A stretch of DNA of 64,000 nt, taken from positions 4,601,953-4,665,952 of the forward strand of contig NZ_CP172312.1 of NCBI RefSeq assembly GCF_047946665.1. Direction: 5' to 3'. Below, one piece after another: positions 1 through 8,631 of the stretch (position 1 is the first letter of the stretch; every line of letters begins with the position of its first letter). The stretch comes from Allohahella sp002354735 (lineage in GTDB: Bacteria; Pseudomonadota; Gammaproteobacteria; Pseudomonadales; Oleiphilaceae). The notes below the pieces were generated by a model. The model made no database searches, had not been told where the DNA came from, and worked only from the letters and a program-made list of their open reading frames with translations. A program made the position numbers and the translations under genes.

Positions 1-330
1 GCTTGGAAAGTTGAGCGCTCCCCAAGCGTACAGCGCCTCCATCACAGGAATCAGTGTCTTTCCGTAATCGGTGAGCGAATAGCTGACGTTCAATATCTTT
101 CCCTCAATTACATGGCGCTCGACGAGTTGATCCCGTTCCAGCTCTCGCAGCTGTTCAGTCAACACCTTCTGGCTGATAGGAGCCATGCCGGCCTTTATCC
201 CGCCGAATCTCATCGGCTGCTCGATCAGGGCATGAATGATCATCGGCTTCCATTTGCCACTGATCAGGCAGAGCGTCGAAACCACAGGACAGTTCAGGGG
301 GTTATCGGGGTTTTGTCTCTTCTCCAACAT
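1..330 (-). CDS. HxlR-family transcriptional regulator (partial, runs off left edge)
   Basis: Reading the minus strand from an ATG at 328-330 gives an open frame to the window edge. It has the HxlR layout: an N-terminal CPV segment, a winged helix with SGKWKPMIIHAL, then SQKVLTEQLRELERDQLVER and YSLTDYGKTL. HxlR proteins are DNA-binding winged-helix dimers that often control a divergent neighbour. Here the neighbour is the MBL-fold hydrolase gene starting 85 bases away, so control of that gene is a reasonable inference. About 110 residues are visible, close to the full family length, and only the C-terminus is cut. The family call is firm; the ligand is unknown. Confidence 0.88.
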   Translation of the reverse strand, partial: MLEKRQNPDNPLNCPVVSTLCLISGKWKPMIIHALIEQPMRFGGIKAGMAPISQKVLTEQLRELERDQLVERHVIEGKILNVSYSLTDYGKTLIPVMEALYAWGALNFPS

Positions 331-353
331 ACCAGTTACCAAAAAGTGCCTAA

Positions 354-381
354 TTGACGGCATTCGCTGCCCACATATACT
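354..381 (+). promoter_or_regulatory. Putative sigma-70 promoter for the MBL-fold hydrolase
   Basis: TTGACG at 354-359, a 16-base spacer and TATACT at 376-381. It lies 33 bases upstream of the chosen ATG and inside the divergent interval with the HxlR gene, where a local regulator could act. Confidence 0.55.
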
Positions 382-414
382 CGCCGACAAATCAGTACTT
401 TGCGGCCTGACCAT

Positions 415-1167
415 ATGAATGAAAGATTAACTGAAGCAAGCATACACAGAATACCCATTTTCCCTCTGGGAATGATCAATGCGTTTCTACTGGTGAACGC
501 AAGCGGATGCGTTCTGATCGATACAGGCTTGCCTGGGACAGAGAACAAAGTCAGCCGAGTACTGAAATCGCTGGACCTGAGCTTCAGAGATATCAAACTG
601 ATCATTATCACGCATGCGCATATCGATCACGCCGGCAACACCGCAAAACTAAAATCGCTTTCGGGCGCGCCAGTCGTCGCCCACCTGAATGATTTGCCTT
701 ATTTCACCGGAGAAAATGTAATGCACTTCTGTAGCACTGGTTGGTTCGGCTGGCTGTTCAGCAAGACCGGCGCTATTCAGAAGCCATACGAGCCATTTCA
801 ACCGGATATCCTGCTCAGCACGCAGGACAGCTTCAGCCTCAGTGGGTATGGCTTTGATGGCGAGGTCGTTCCTACCCCAGGGCATACCGCCGGTTCGATT
901 TCTGTGGTGCTCGATAACACTCAGGCTATCGTGGGTGATCTTGTTTCTTCGGGCATTTTGCTCGGTGGGGTTATCAGAACAGGCAAGGCAAAGCGGCCAC
1001 CGTTCGAGGACAACCCGTTAATGGTCAGTCAGGAACTGCAGTCGATTGCAGACAGGGGTGTGTCTACATTCTTCATGGGGCACGGCGGACCGTTGCCCCG
1101 GCAGGAGGTGTTGCGGCATATCGAGAAGTTGAAGGCCTGTCAGGTGCCACGGCAAGAGCCCTCTTGA
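415..1167 (+). CDS. MBL-fold metallo-hydrolase
   Basis: A 250-residue metallo-beta-lactamase-fold hydrolase. The zinc-binding motif THAHIDHAG is present, followed by TPGHTAGS, the metal-bridging VGDLV and a C-terminal GHGGP, in the order expected for the family. ATG 415 is preferred over an upstream in-frame TTG at 400 because it lies closer behind the promoter and gives a normal N-terminus. There is no signal peptide, so it is cytoplasmic. It is divergent from an HxlR regulator, which suggests a small inducible detoxification unit. MBL enzymes cut many ester, amide and thioester bonds, and the substrate cannot be read from the sequence. Confidence 0.88.
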   Translation: MNERLTEASIHRIPIFPLGMINAFLLVNASGCVLIDTGLPGTENKVSRVLKSLDLSFRDIKLIIITHAHIDHAGNTAKLKSLSGAPVVAHLNDLPYFTGENVMHFCSTGWFGWLFSKTGAIQKPYEPFQPDILLSTQDSFSLSGYGFDGEVVPTPGHTAGSISVVLDNTQAIVGDLVSSGILLGGVIRTGKAKRPPFEDNPLMVSQELQSIADRGVSTFFMGHGGPLPRQEVLRHIEKLKACQVPRQEPS

Positions 1168-1282
1168 GGCCAATCGTGATGGTGGTAAGCGATCAAAGCA
1201 TCTTTTTCATTGGTGACTTCGAACCGATGCCGAATGGCAGGGTCCTCTACTAACACTGAAAGCGGATACAAGTTTGCTCTAG

Positions 1283-2281
1283 TCACAGCTTCCTGTCCTG
1301 TTGAACAACAACCTCAAAAAGTTGTTGATGAATCGACTTCCTATCTACATTAACGGCGTCCTGACACACGAATTCAGCTTTCTCTTCTGCCAGGATAGCG
1401 ATCGCGTCAGGCTTGCAGATTTGCATGAAACTGAAATGAGAGGCTCGATCTATCTCTATATAGCGAAGGCCGGTGCTGTCGCTATTCAGATGAGGCTTCA
1501 ACTGCAGGGCAGGCGGGACGTTTTGGTCAAGCTCCGCACCAATTACCAAAGTGTCTGCCGACAGATCCTGCAAGCTGCCGGGCAATATAGCAGGTACGAA
1601 GCCAGGCGCGATAGCCACCGAGCGTTTCACTCTCTTGTCTCTGTGATCGCCGGAAATCATGAGGCGATCGTTTTGTGACAGCCCTTCAAACGCGTCCTGG
1701 AAGTAATTGCAGGAAACGTCGGTATTCAATGAGCAGTATTTCTCGTAGCCGGACATATCCAGTCTGGCTCCAGCCAATGCCAAAGCCGTATATCCACCCA
1801 GGGAAAAGCCGACAACGGTAATGTTGTCCTTATCGATGTGGAAGGCGAACTTGCTCGATAAAATCTCGCTGATCAGGAAGGAGACGTCTCGTGGCTGCTC
1901 CCACAATCTGATAACGCTTTCTGGTGTGGCTTGGCCCGTCGTGTAATCAGGGTGGTTGGCCGATACGACCAAAGCACCGCTTTCTGCTAGAGCGCTGCCT
2001 AGCCAGGACAGGTTCTTCCAATTCCCTGAGGTGCCGTGGACAAGGAAATAGACTGGCAACTGTTGTCCTACAGGGTTTGCATTTGCCGCGGCCTTGAAAC
2101 CATAGAACGCGGGATTCTCGGCCAAAAGTTCTTCTGATTGTCCTTTGCTCGTCGGATAAAGAACTCTTGCCTCGATGGATCTATTTCTTGACGTATCCTC
2201 ATAGTATTCTGTGGAAATGCCGATACTACTCAGGCACAGCGGGCTGAAGATGGATAAACTCCAAAACACGATATTCTTCAT
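1283..2281 (-). CDS. Exported alpha/beta hydrolase
   Basis: A 332-residue alpha/beta hydrolase with an N-terminal signal peptide (hydrophobic stretch after MKN). The oxyanion segment VHGTSGNWKN precedes the nucleophile elbow GFSLGGY, with Ser near residue 161. Candidate acid and base are the Asp in GAELDQNVPP and the His in RASHFSF, which completes a Ser-Asp-His triad in the right order. The layout resembles the dienelactone hydrolase and platelet-activating-factor acetylhydrolase branch. It probably acts in the periplasm. It converges on the MBL-fold gene and shows no operon partner. The substrate is unknown. Confidence 0.82.
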   Translation of the reverse strand: MKNIVFWSLSIFSPLCLSSIGISTEYYEDTSRNRSIEARVLYPTSKGQSEELLAENPAFYGFKAAANANPVGQQLPVYFLVHGTSGNWKNLSWLGSALAESGALVVSANHPDYTTGQATPESVIRLWEQPRDVSFLISEILSSKFAFHIDKDNITVVGFSLGGYTALALAGARLDMSGYEKYCSLNTDVSCNYFQDAFEGLSQNDRLMISGDHRDKRVKRSVAIAPGFVPAILPGSLQDLSADTLVIGAELDQNVPPALQLKPHLNSDSTGLRYIEIDRASHFSFMQICKPDAIAILAEEKAEFVCQDAVNVDRKSIHQQLFEVVVQQDRKL

Positions 2282-2449
2282 GCGTTCCCTTGCATATTGA
2301 TCTTGATGCCGTGAGGTCAGTCCAGACGTTTCTTCATATGATAGAGAAGAGACCCAGTGGGACGATCTTCAAGGATACCGAAGACCTGGTAGCCCTCATC
2401 TATCGACACGCCTGCCTATTGTGACTTGGATTGTGTTACCAGGGATAGG

Positions 2450-2922
2450 CTATCGGAACATTCTCTCGTTATAGAGTGTTTCGCTGCTGGTCGCGAGGGA
2501 TAGATGCTTTATATCGGGATGGAGCGTGTTGATCAATGCGATTTTGTCGTTTAGCGATGGTGAAGCTGCACTTGGGAGAAGGAGCATGAGCGCGTCACCC
2601 CTATCAAGCCAGGCATCGCCAAGCGACTGAGTTGTGGCAGGGTAGGGGAAGGCACGCCAGTTTTCAGGCAGGCTGTCGTGCGCAAGCTCATCCACCCGGG
2701 CCGCGCGCCTGTCGAGCGTGTAGGTTCCGAGTTTGAACGATGGCGGAATCATTCTGGGTGAAGAGATGTAGTTGGCGATTTCAAGCAGCGCGACACTCGC
2801 TGAGTGCCATATACATCACAGGATGTCCCGCAGAACTCCAACGCCCTCCATTTACGAAACTCCCGCCGTGGCCTGAGTAGTTTTCGAGATAACGCTACAG
2901 GCGTAACTCTGTAGAGTTCCAT
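2450..2922 (-). pseudogene. RES-domain toxin, frameshifted
   Basis: Pieces of a RES-family toxin (NAD+-degrading enzymes) lie in three frames. From an ATG at 2920-2922 the segment ELYRVTP appears. A shifted frame gives RYLENYSGHGG, GGRWSS and GHPVMYMAL, and a further shift near 2797 gives LLEIANYI and the intact C-terminal 100 residues with WRAFPYPATTQSLGDAWL. The order and spacing match a full RES protein of about 155 residues, so at least two indels have broken it. Its start overlaps by one base the stop of the upstream antitoxin remnant (TGATG), the usual antitoxin-toxin coupling. I infer that it is inactive. Confidence 0.82.
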
Positions 2923-3344
2923 CAGCTGAAATCGCCGGTCTCGATATGTCTTAGTACAGTGGTAACCCAGCGCCGTCCCTCGAACGTGTCGAACAGGTCT
3001 ATCGGTCGCTCACCATCAAGCGCGGGCACCGGAGAGGATAGCCATTGCTTCGCTGATTTCAGGCCGCCCCACACTCTGTTCGCTTCAAATATCAACCGTA
3101 AGGCATCCAATAGTATTTCCGATTCTTCAGGACCGAGCGATATCTTGCTGTAGAAGCGGTGGAGATTTCGCGCAGTTGTGTTGAGGATCCTTACGAAAAG
3201 ATCTCAATCGCCGAATTCATCCACTGCAGCCTTGACCGTTTGGCCTGGAAGTCCCTGGCGAACGGCTTCAATGTAGGATTTAGGACTAGTGAAGATTGAG
3301 GCTGGCAAACCAAAAACAGCGCAACCTTCGTTGTTGGCTAGCAT
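2922..3344 (-). pseudogene. Xre/MbcA/ParS-type antitoxin with in-frame stop
   Basis: Antitoxin partner of the RES remnant. From an ATG at 3342-3344 the frame reads through to 3204-3206, where a TGA interrupts it. The same frame continues with the toxin-binding domain: RVWGGLKSAKQWL, PVPALDGERPIDLFDT and RRWVTTVLRHIETGDFS. Intact length would be about 140 residues, normal for this family. The second half could be restarted at an ATG at 3110, giving a 62-residue toxin-binding domain without the DNA-binding part. A palindrome upstream looks like its old operator. Confidence 0.78.
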
Positions 3345-3380
3345 ATCGTTGTCTCACCTATTCATCAGAGTGATGATGAC

Positions 3381-3395
3381 ACATCATTGTGATGT
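3381..3395. promoter_or_regulatory. Palindromic operator upstream of the RES/Xre remnant
   Basis: ACATCA-TTG-TGATGT, a perfect 6-base inverted repeat with a 3-base spacer, about 40 bases upstream of the antitoxin start. Autorepression through such sites is usual for this antitoxin family. The assignment is by position and symmetry only. Confidence 0.45.
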
Positions 3396-3432
3396 GCATA
3401 TAGAGAGAGAGCTATGGTCGAAGCGCTCAAGG

Positions 3433-3750
3433 TCACTTCGAAAGGATTCTGGCCTTCCATCGCCTCAATAGACGGACAGCCGAAAATATTGTTAACCACC
3501 CTAGTCCAACGTTAATCGAGAAGTTAAGCAAGGAGACAGACGTCGCGTATTCCTGGGGAAGCATCACATGGTAGGTCTGGGGGAAGGAGGGTGGATCGAG
3601 TTGGGTTACGCGTTGCCAAACAAAAGGCATCGGCAAGCCGTAAGGGACCTTCACCATTTCTGATCGGCTGTATACCGTCGTAGGCACAAGCAAAGAGCTG
3701 ACGACGAGGAAGGTGGCGAGGCAGAGAGTCCAAACCAATTTTTTCTTCAT
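3433..3750 (-). CDS. Small membrane protein, unknown
   Basis: Not recognised. It has 105 residues with a Lys-rich start and a hydrophobic stretch at about 5-25 (signal peptide or first membrane helix), a loop rich in Pro and aromatic residues, and a second hydrophobic stretch at about 75-93 followed by a basic tail (RLLRRWKARILSK). The ATG overlaps the stop of a 28-codon relic of another gene (ATGA), so its present upstream region was created by a rearrangement. It lies in a minus-strand run of small accessory genes. Confidence 0.5.
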   Translation of the reverse strand: MKKKLVWTLCLATFLVVSSLLVPTTVYSRSEMVKVPYGLPMPFVWQRVTQLDPPSFPQTYHVMLPQEYATSVSLLNFSINVGLGWLTIFSAVRLLRRWKARILSK

Positions 3751-3833
3751 ATATGCGCCTCACTCACCAGCTCATACTCAGTGCCTATCGCAGTGACTAG
3801 CCTCGAGTAGAAAGCATCGCTAGCGGCCAATTC
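3747..3833 (-). pseudogene. C-terminal relic of the gene family at 28918-29220
   Basis: The minus strand encodes ASDAFYSRLVTAIGTEYEL followed by a short tail and TGA. The intact gene at 28918-29220 ends with ASDAFYSRLVAALGTEYELA. Only the last 28 or so codons remain here. This is direct evidence that the small-gene runs at 3-5 kb and 27-30 kb draw on the same gene pool. Confidence 0.75.
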
Positions 3834-3856
3834 TCCTGACTATCAGAATTATCGTG

Positions 3857-4239
3857 CTATCGCCCATCTACTCGCTCTTTGACATATCTATACCACAGGT
3901 CATGTGTGCCCTTGATGATCTCTGCCGACTTCAGTGCGCCGAATGAGTTTGGGAAAAGCAGATAGGTTTCACCATCACGGAACGTGAAGTCTGGACCACA
4001 GATACAACATGGGAACTCTGACCGACCGCTCCACGTCAGCCAGAACCAAGGCGCTTTGTGCCCGAAGTAGTCAAACCCGTCATGGGTGCCTTTTGGCTGG
4101 CCGCTGAATAGTACGGTAGAAACAGGCGGACCCTTGATGACCTCGATCACGCGAAGCACATTTTCAACACTGAATACATGCTCGCCTTGAGAGGGATTAG
4201 AAACAGAACAGAGACGACTGTCACCGTCTTAAATGTCAT
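3857..4239 (-). pseudogene. Exported hypothetical protein, probable frameshift after the signal peptide
   Basis: An ATG at 4237-4239 opens a typical signal peptide (MTFKTVTVVSVLFLIPLKAS) that soon hits a stop. One base out of frame, EHVFSVENVLRVIEVIKG starts what reads as the mature protein and runs to 3857, with FPCCICGPDFTFRDGETYLLF near the middle. The layout resembles small exported Cys-containing proteins in which a '(D/E)HVF.G.V..V' strand follows the signal peptide. It sits 8 bases after the membrane-protein stop at 4246. A single-base indel, real or a sequencing error, would explain it. Confidence 0.55.
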
Positions 4240-4245
4240 GACGCT

Positions 4246-4698
4246 TCATTCAGATATCACCGCAGGCGGTATATCATGAGATTTTTTCGGGGCGATGAGT
4301 CGAAAGGCCTGAGCAGCAACAGCACCCCCAACAGCGCAAAGCACGATGCCGATGGTAAATTCCATCCACCTGGCCGCTGAAGGTGTGAAATGGGGGTACT
4401 TGAGCGGCCAAGTCATTACAGCAGCCGGGATAGTACCCAAAAAAGCCCCCGCGATGGCAAACGGCTGCCAATTGAAATAGCCAAACCTACGTAGAAACGC
4501 ATAAGCCGGTACGCCAACCAACGAGACATACCCTGCAGTAAAAATCAGGCACAGTATAAAGGTGACGAAGACTCCGAACCACATGTACGAGTCGGTGATA
4601 CTTAGAGAAAGGTTAGTGAGGCGATCCAGAAGAACGAAAGCGCTCATCATCAGCGATGGCACGGACGCCGCCGCGAGAATTGCAAAGACTAATTTCAT
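4246..4698 (-). CDS. Four-helix membrane protein, unknown family (copy 1)
   Basis: Not recognised by function. It has 150 residues from the ATG at 4698, preferred over an upstream start because AGGAGA lies just before it. Four hydrophobic stretches are visible, the first after MKLVFAILAAASVP, and the tail ends with APKKSHDIPPAV. It is clearly paralogous to the gene at 26598-27152: both open with M(K/R)L(V/I)(F/L)AILAAASVP, share AGYV.L.GVP.Y..LR.F.Y and G..PAA, and the DNA just upstream is also alike. Both copies lie in runs of small same-strand genes. Confidence 0.7.
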   Translation of the reverse strand: MKLVFAILAAASVPSLMMSAFVLLDRLTNLSLSITDSYMWFGVFVTFILCLIFTAGYVSLVGVPAYAFLRRFGYFNWQPFAIAGAFLGTIPAAVMTWPLKYPHFTPSAARWMEFTIGIVLCAVGGAVAAQAFRLIAPKKSHDIPPAVISE

Positions 4699-4816
4699 AC
4701 TTCTCCTAGTCACCATTCACTCTGCAGATTTCGCCGCGGTAGGGGACTTAGCCTCACTCACTGAATTTCGGAAAGAAACGTCAGGCCAGCCGCCTTTTCA
4801 CACGCCAATCAGCCAG

Positions 4817-5173
4817 TCAGCGCTCATTAAACAATATCCTATTACAAAAAGGATCCACCACCTCAAACATCCTGTCGCCCCATGGCGCCGTGGTGATCTC
4901 TGGTCGCGAATATCTGTATCCGCGCGATGTAACTTCGCGGTGCAGAGTATCGAGTTCATCGGTGTTCACAAAGATCTTCGAGCCCGGCGTGCAGTCTCCC
5001 GAATGCTCGCTGAGATGAAGAACCAGATCGCCTCTGGAAACCTGCATGTAGAGAGGCGCGTCGGGCTCGAATCGGTGCTCCCACTCCAGTGACATACCGA
5101 GGAATTCCAGATAGAACGCTTTCGCCTTGGTTTCATCGAAAATCCGCACAACTGGAATGACTTTAAACTGCAT
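4817..5173 (-). CDS. VOC (glyoxalase/bleomycin-resistance) superfamily protein
   Basis: A 118-residue single-domain VOC protein. It has the two-module pattern: an N-terminal PVVRIFD...AFYLEFLGM strand-helix, then GDLVLHLSEHSGD, and a C-terminal EITTAPWGDRMFEVVDPFCNRILF module. Candidate metal ligands are His in HLSEH and Glu in FEVVDP. The ATG at 5173 follows AAGGAGAG. Proteins of this size act as thiol transferases, dioxygenases or drug-binding proteins, and the exact role is open. It is the first gene of the minus-strand run. Confidence 0.82.
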   Translation of the reverse strand: MQFKVIPVVRIFDETKAKAFYLEFLGMSLEWEHRFEPDAPLYMQVSRGDLVLHLSEHSGDCTPGSKIFVNTDELDTLHREVTSRGYRYSRPEITTAPWGDRMFEVVDPFCNRILFNER

Positions 5174-5332
5174 CAATACTCTCCTTGCCTGATAAGCCTG
5201 TAGCCAATTTCTATCTGTTTCGCCTCACTCGACAGCCTCGACCCCCTAGCTATACTCGATAACGACCATACCAAATTCCACCCCTGGCGAGCCTTCTCGC
5301 CGCCATTATTAGACGACCCTCTTGCTGTGATC

Positions 5333-6427
5333 ATGAAACGCACCACACTCTTTCTTGCGCTCGCTGCAGCAAGCGCACCCACTCACGCTGAACCTGTAGA
5401 ACCGACCTGGGGCCTGTTCATTCCCCAAGGTATCACGGTAGTCGATTTCAATATCGGCCAGGGCAGAGTGTCATCACAATTCAATGAACAGGGTAAGCCT
5501 GAGCGGTTCAGCAGCACGCTATCCGGCGTACCGCTGGATGGCTTTGGGCTTCTAGGTGACAGCAGTCAGGTGGAACTGTCTTTCGAAACCAACTTCATCG
5601 AAATTACTGCCGGTCACGGGATTACTGACGATCTTGCAGTGGGTGTACGCTTGCCACTGGTTGACTCCTGCAGCGACGCGACGGTAGGGACACGCAACGG
5701 TTCAGGAGACGTGCTGTCAGCTGCACTTACCGCACAGGCCGGACCATTTGCCTATGAGGACGTCGCCAGTCATTGCGACTCTGGCCTGGTAGCGCCTATC
5801 GTTGGCGCTTTCTGGCGCATCCATAGCAGTGGACGGGACAGTCTGTTTTTCATGCCCGGCATTCGCCTGGGTCGGATGACGGACAAAAACGACCCAGACA
5901 TCCTGTTCCAGCCAATAGCTGATGACGGCGCCAACGACCTCATCCTGCGCTTTGATTATTTCAGAGACCTTGGTTATCGCTTCGATCTGGCAGTACAGCT
6001 CGAGCACGGCATCAACCTGAGTGATCGCCAGACGCTCAGAGTGCCGCAATCAATGCTCTCCATCACGCCTGCTGCCTTCAAGGAGCATCTGAAGCGGGAT
6101 GTTGGTGACTATACGATACTCGACATCGAGTTCGGCTACCGCTTTCTGGATGATCAGATGCGTGTCTTCGCGGCCTACTATCAGAAGAACAAGGGCAAAG
6201 ACAGCTATAAGTCACCGTCAGGGCAGTCGACGTTCTACCTGTCGGACAACAGCGATTTTCGTGACCAGGAGTATCGCATCGGGTTGAACTGGAATGGCAT
6301 CCCTGCCTGGCAGAGAGGCGCGCTTCCACTGCCGATCCAGTTGGAGCTGAATTTCTGGGAAAGCTTCCGCGGCAAGAACGCGCTGAAGTACTACTACAAC
6401 GAGTTCAAGGTGTCTCTGGCGTTTTGA
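5333..6427 (+). CDS. Outer-membrane beta-barrel protein, unknown
   Basis: A 364-residue exported protein. A signal peptide (MKRTTLFLALAAASAPTHA) ends at an AHA-type cleavage site. The mature part is rich in alternating hydrophobic and polar stretches and aromatic residues and ends in KVSLAF with a terminal Phe, the usual signature for outer-membrane assembly. Segments such as GHGITDDLAVGVRLPLV and DYTILDIEFGYRFLDDQ look like strand-turn-strand pairs. ATG 5333 is preferred to a GTG at 5327. It may be a transport or structural barrel; no enzymatic motif is seen. Confidence 0.65.
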   Translation: MKRTTLFLALAAASAPTHAEPVEPTWGLFIPQGITVVDFNIGQGRVSSQFNEQGKPERFSSTLSGVPLDGFGLLGDSSQVELSFETNFIEITAGHGITDDLAVGVRLPLVDSCSDATVGTRNGSGDVLSAALTAQAGPFAYEDVASHCDSGLVAPIVGAFWRIHSSGRDSLFFMPGIRLGRMTDKNDPDILFQPIADDGANDLILRFDYFRDLGYRFDLAVQLEHGINLSDRQTLRVPQSMLSITPAAFKEHLKRDVGDYTILDIEFGYRFLDDQMRVFAAYYQKNKGKDSYKSPSGQSTFYLSDNSDFRDQEYRIGLNWNGIPAWQRGALPLPIQLELNFWESFRGKNALKYYYNEFKVSLAF

Positions 6428-6460
6428 CGACTCGAAAGGACTGCTAACGCAGCACCCAGA

Positions 6461-8431
6461 CTAAGTAGTCTGTGGCTCATCATCTACGGTAATGCAAACC
6501 CGATTCTTGCCATGGCGCTTGCCATAATAGAGTCGGGCGTCCGCCAACTGAATAAGTTCCTGGATCGTCTCCTTCTCCTCAGAGCCAGCAACGCCCATGG
6601 TAATCGTCGGCTGGATGGCCACTTCTCCAACCGCCACCGGGGTTTCGGCGATCAGCCGACGGACCCGCTCCGCTACATGTATCACGTCCTCCCTCGATGT
6701 TTTGGGAAACAGGATGATGAACTCCTCGCCACCCCAACGTGCCACCTTGTCCTGAGGCCGAGTCGCCTTTCCGATCGTTCTGGCAACAGTCTTGAGCACC
6801 TCATCGCCCACATCGTGGCCAAAGGTATCGTTGACTGACTTGAAGTTGTCGATATCGATGAGGCCGATACAGAAGAGGCTCGGATATCGCTGTACCTGGG
6901 ACTGCTCATAGTGCGTCAGCTGAAGAAACGCGCGACGGTTCGACAGGCCGGTCAGCTCGTCCGTCATCGCCAGCGTTTCGATTTCTTCCATCGCAGTCTG
7001 GAGCTCCTGCGTTCTCTGCTGGACCTTTAATTCGAGGTTGTGGGTGAGATCGTTCAGGGCGAGATTGCGCTTTTCCACAGTGCGGAGCAGCATCTTGTTC
7101 TGCTTCGACGTATTCACGAACCGGGAGTTGATGAGAATCGACTGCGAAAGGATCATCACGCAGAGGCCGATATCCAGCCAGTAGCCGGTCTGGATAATTA
7201 GCTTGGCATACAGAATATCGTTAAGAATGAATATGAAGAACGTAGACCAGCCGAAAACGATGAGCTTTGCACCATCTCGATTGTTATGAATGGCCTTGAT
7301 GGCGATGTACACGAAATACAGTATCGCAACCAGACTAAGCAGCTGATAGAAGGTGACAAGTTCGGCGAACCACACGATTGGCGTGAATACTACGAACAGG
7401 AGACCAGCACACCCGAGACCAACTACCAATCGAGCCGCGCGCCGGTCAGTCTCCGCTGGAAAGGCGAATTTCGTAAACAACATCGAAGCGGCGGTCAGCG
7501 CATAGAAGGAGCCATACTCAAGCTTCATCAGGATGGAGAAGGGCAGGTCAGGAAACAAAAACAGCATGATTGTTTCGCCCGTCGATACCGTTCTCGCTAG
7601 TGCCAATACCGTCACAGCCACATAAGCCAGTGACAGCCAGTCATTCCGGCGCATGAGCCAGAAAGACAGATGGAATAGCGCGGTGACGCAGAAGATGCCT
7701 GCTACAAAGAAGTCCCAGTAGATATCGGCGTTTCGTTGCTGGTGTACCGTATCCGCGAAACCAAGCTCTACTGAATACCAAAGCCCAGCCCAGTTATAAC
7801 TGAAGTTGGACACGTGAAAGAGCAATTCGACTGTCTGGGCATCCTCGGGCAATGAAATGCTCGCGGTACCGTATTGGGGTATGCTGCTCGCTTCAGTCGT
7901 GCCAGGCACACCAATCTGCTTCGCCAGGCTGCCGTTGATATACAGGGCATAGCCCGGCCCCTCGTTGGGGATTCGCAGGCCGAGTTTGCCCGTAAGGGAT
8001 TCGGGCAGCTTCAGCTTGAGGTAATAGGACGTGTATCCCATGACGGGCACCGCCTCACCATCGAGCTCATAGAAGTTCCAGCTGTCCGGTACCACCACGG
8101 TGTGGGCGCGGTCATGCGGAAAAGGCTCGGTCGGATCAGCGAACTCTCCGAAGAGAAACAGCCACTCGCCATCCAGCGGCAAAAGCTCAGACGTTCCCAG
8201 CGGATAATCCGTGAGATCGATAATACCGGCCTGGGCAAGCGGCCGCTCTGACTCCACGGCAGCGCTGGCGTGCGAAAGGCTTGCATGTGTGAGGGTGAAC
8301 GCAAGCATCAACAGCGTCAGAATTCTCAGGCTTCCGTAGCTAATGTCCTTGTGGCGCCAGGCCTGGAGATAATCAGTGACGAGCAGGAGCGCTCGTCTGC
8401 AGGGCAGATGAATGGTATTGGCCTCGTTCAT
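6461..8431 (-). CDS. Membrane diguanylate cyclase with 7TM-DISM sensor
   Basis: A 656-residue sensor. After an N-terminal membrane anchor (about 35-55) comes a periplasmic sugar-binding-like domain (LDGEWLFLFGEFADP, VVPDSWN, GYTSYYLKL), then seven predicted membrane helices (about 240-430) of the 7TM-DISM type, a coiled-coil linker (LELKVQQRTQELQTAMEEIE) and a GGDEF domain. The active-site loop is intact (RWGGEEFIILFP), and NDTFGHDVGDEVL binds metal and GTP. It should make c-di-GMP from two GTP in response to a periplasmic ligand. No RxxD inhibitory site is obvious before GGEEF. It converges with the barrel protein and is divergent from the next c-di-GMP gene. Confidence 0.92.
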   Translation of the reverse strand: MNEANTIHLPCRRALLLVTDYLQAWRHKDISYGSLRILTLLMLAFTLTHASLSHASAAVESERPLAQAGIIDLTDYPLGTSELLPLDGEWLFLFGEFADPTEPFPHDRAHTVVVPDSWNFYELDGEAVPVMGYTSYYLKLKLPESLTGKLGLRIPNEGPGYALYINGSLAKQIGVPGTTEASSIPQYGTASISLPEDAQTVELLFHVSNFSYNWAGLWYSVELGFADTVHQQRNADIYWDFFVAGIFCVTALFHLSFWLMRRNDWLSLAYVAVTVLALARTVSTGETIMLFLFPDLPFSILMKLEYGSFYALTAASMLFTKFAFPAETDRRAARLVVGLGCAGLLFVVFTPIVWFAELVTFYQLLSLVAILYFVYIAIKAIHNNRDGAKLIVFGWSTFFIFILNDILYAKLIIQTGYWLDIGLCVMILSQSILINSRFVNTSKQNKMLLRTVEKRNLALNDLTHNLELKVQQRTQELQTAMEEIETLAMTDELTGLSNRRAFLQLTHYEQSQVQRYPSLFCIGLIDIDNFKSVNDTFGHDVGDEVLKTVARTIGKATRPQDKVARWGGEEFIILFPKTSREDVIHVAERVRRLIAETPVAVGEVAIQPTITMGVAGSEEKETIQELIQLADARLYYGKRHGKNRVCITVDDEPQTT

Positions 8432-8631
8432 GAGTCGAATTTTGGTGGAAGCAGGGCGGTTAAGAGAAAGGATAGACTACTGCGGGCCAGCCGGTGCGCT
8501 CTAAACTATAGCTTTGCGCTGCGTTTGATGACGGATAGCGGATACGAATGTGCCGACTATACTTCCTGAAACAGATGCATTCGAGCGCGCTACATCGCGT
8601 TCACGTAGAACTCGACGATAGGGGAGGGGTA

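Noticed and set aside
5173..5382. 69-codon minus-strand frame before the barrel protein
   Set aside because: It overlaps the start of two supported genes, with no ribosome site and no recognisable content.
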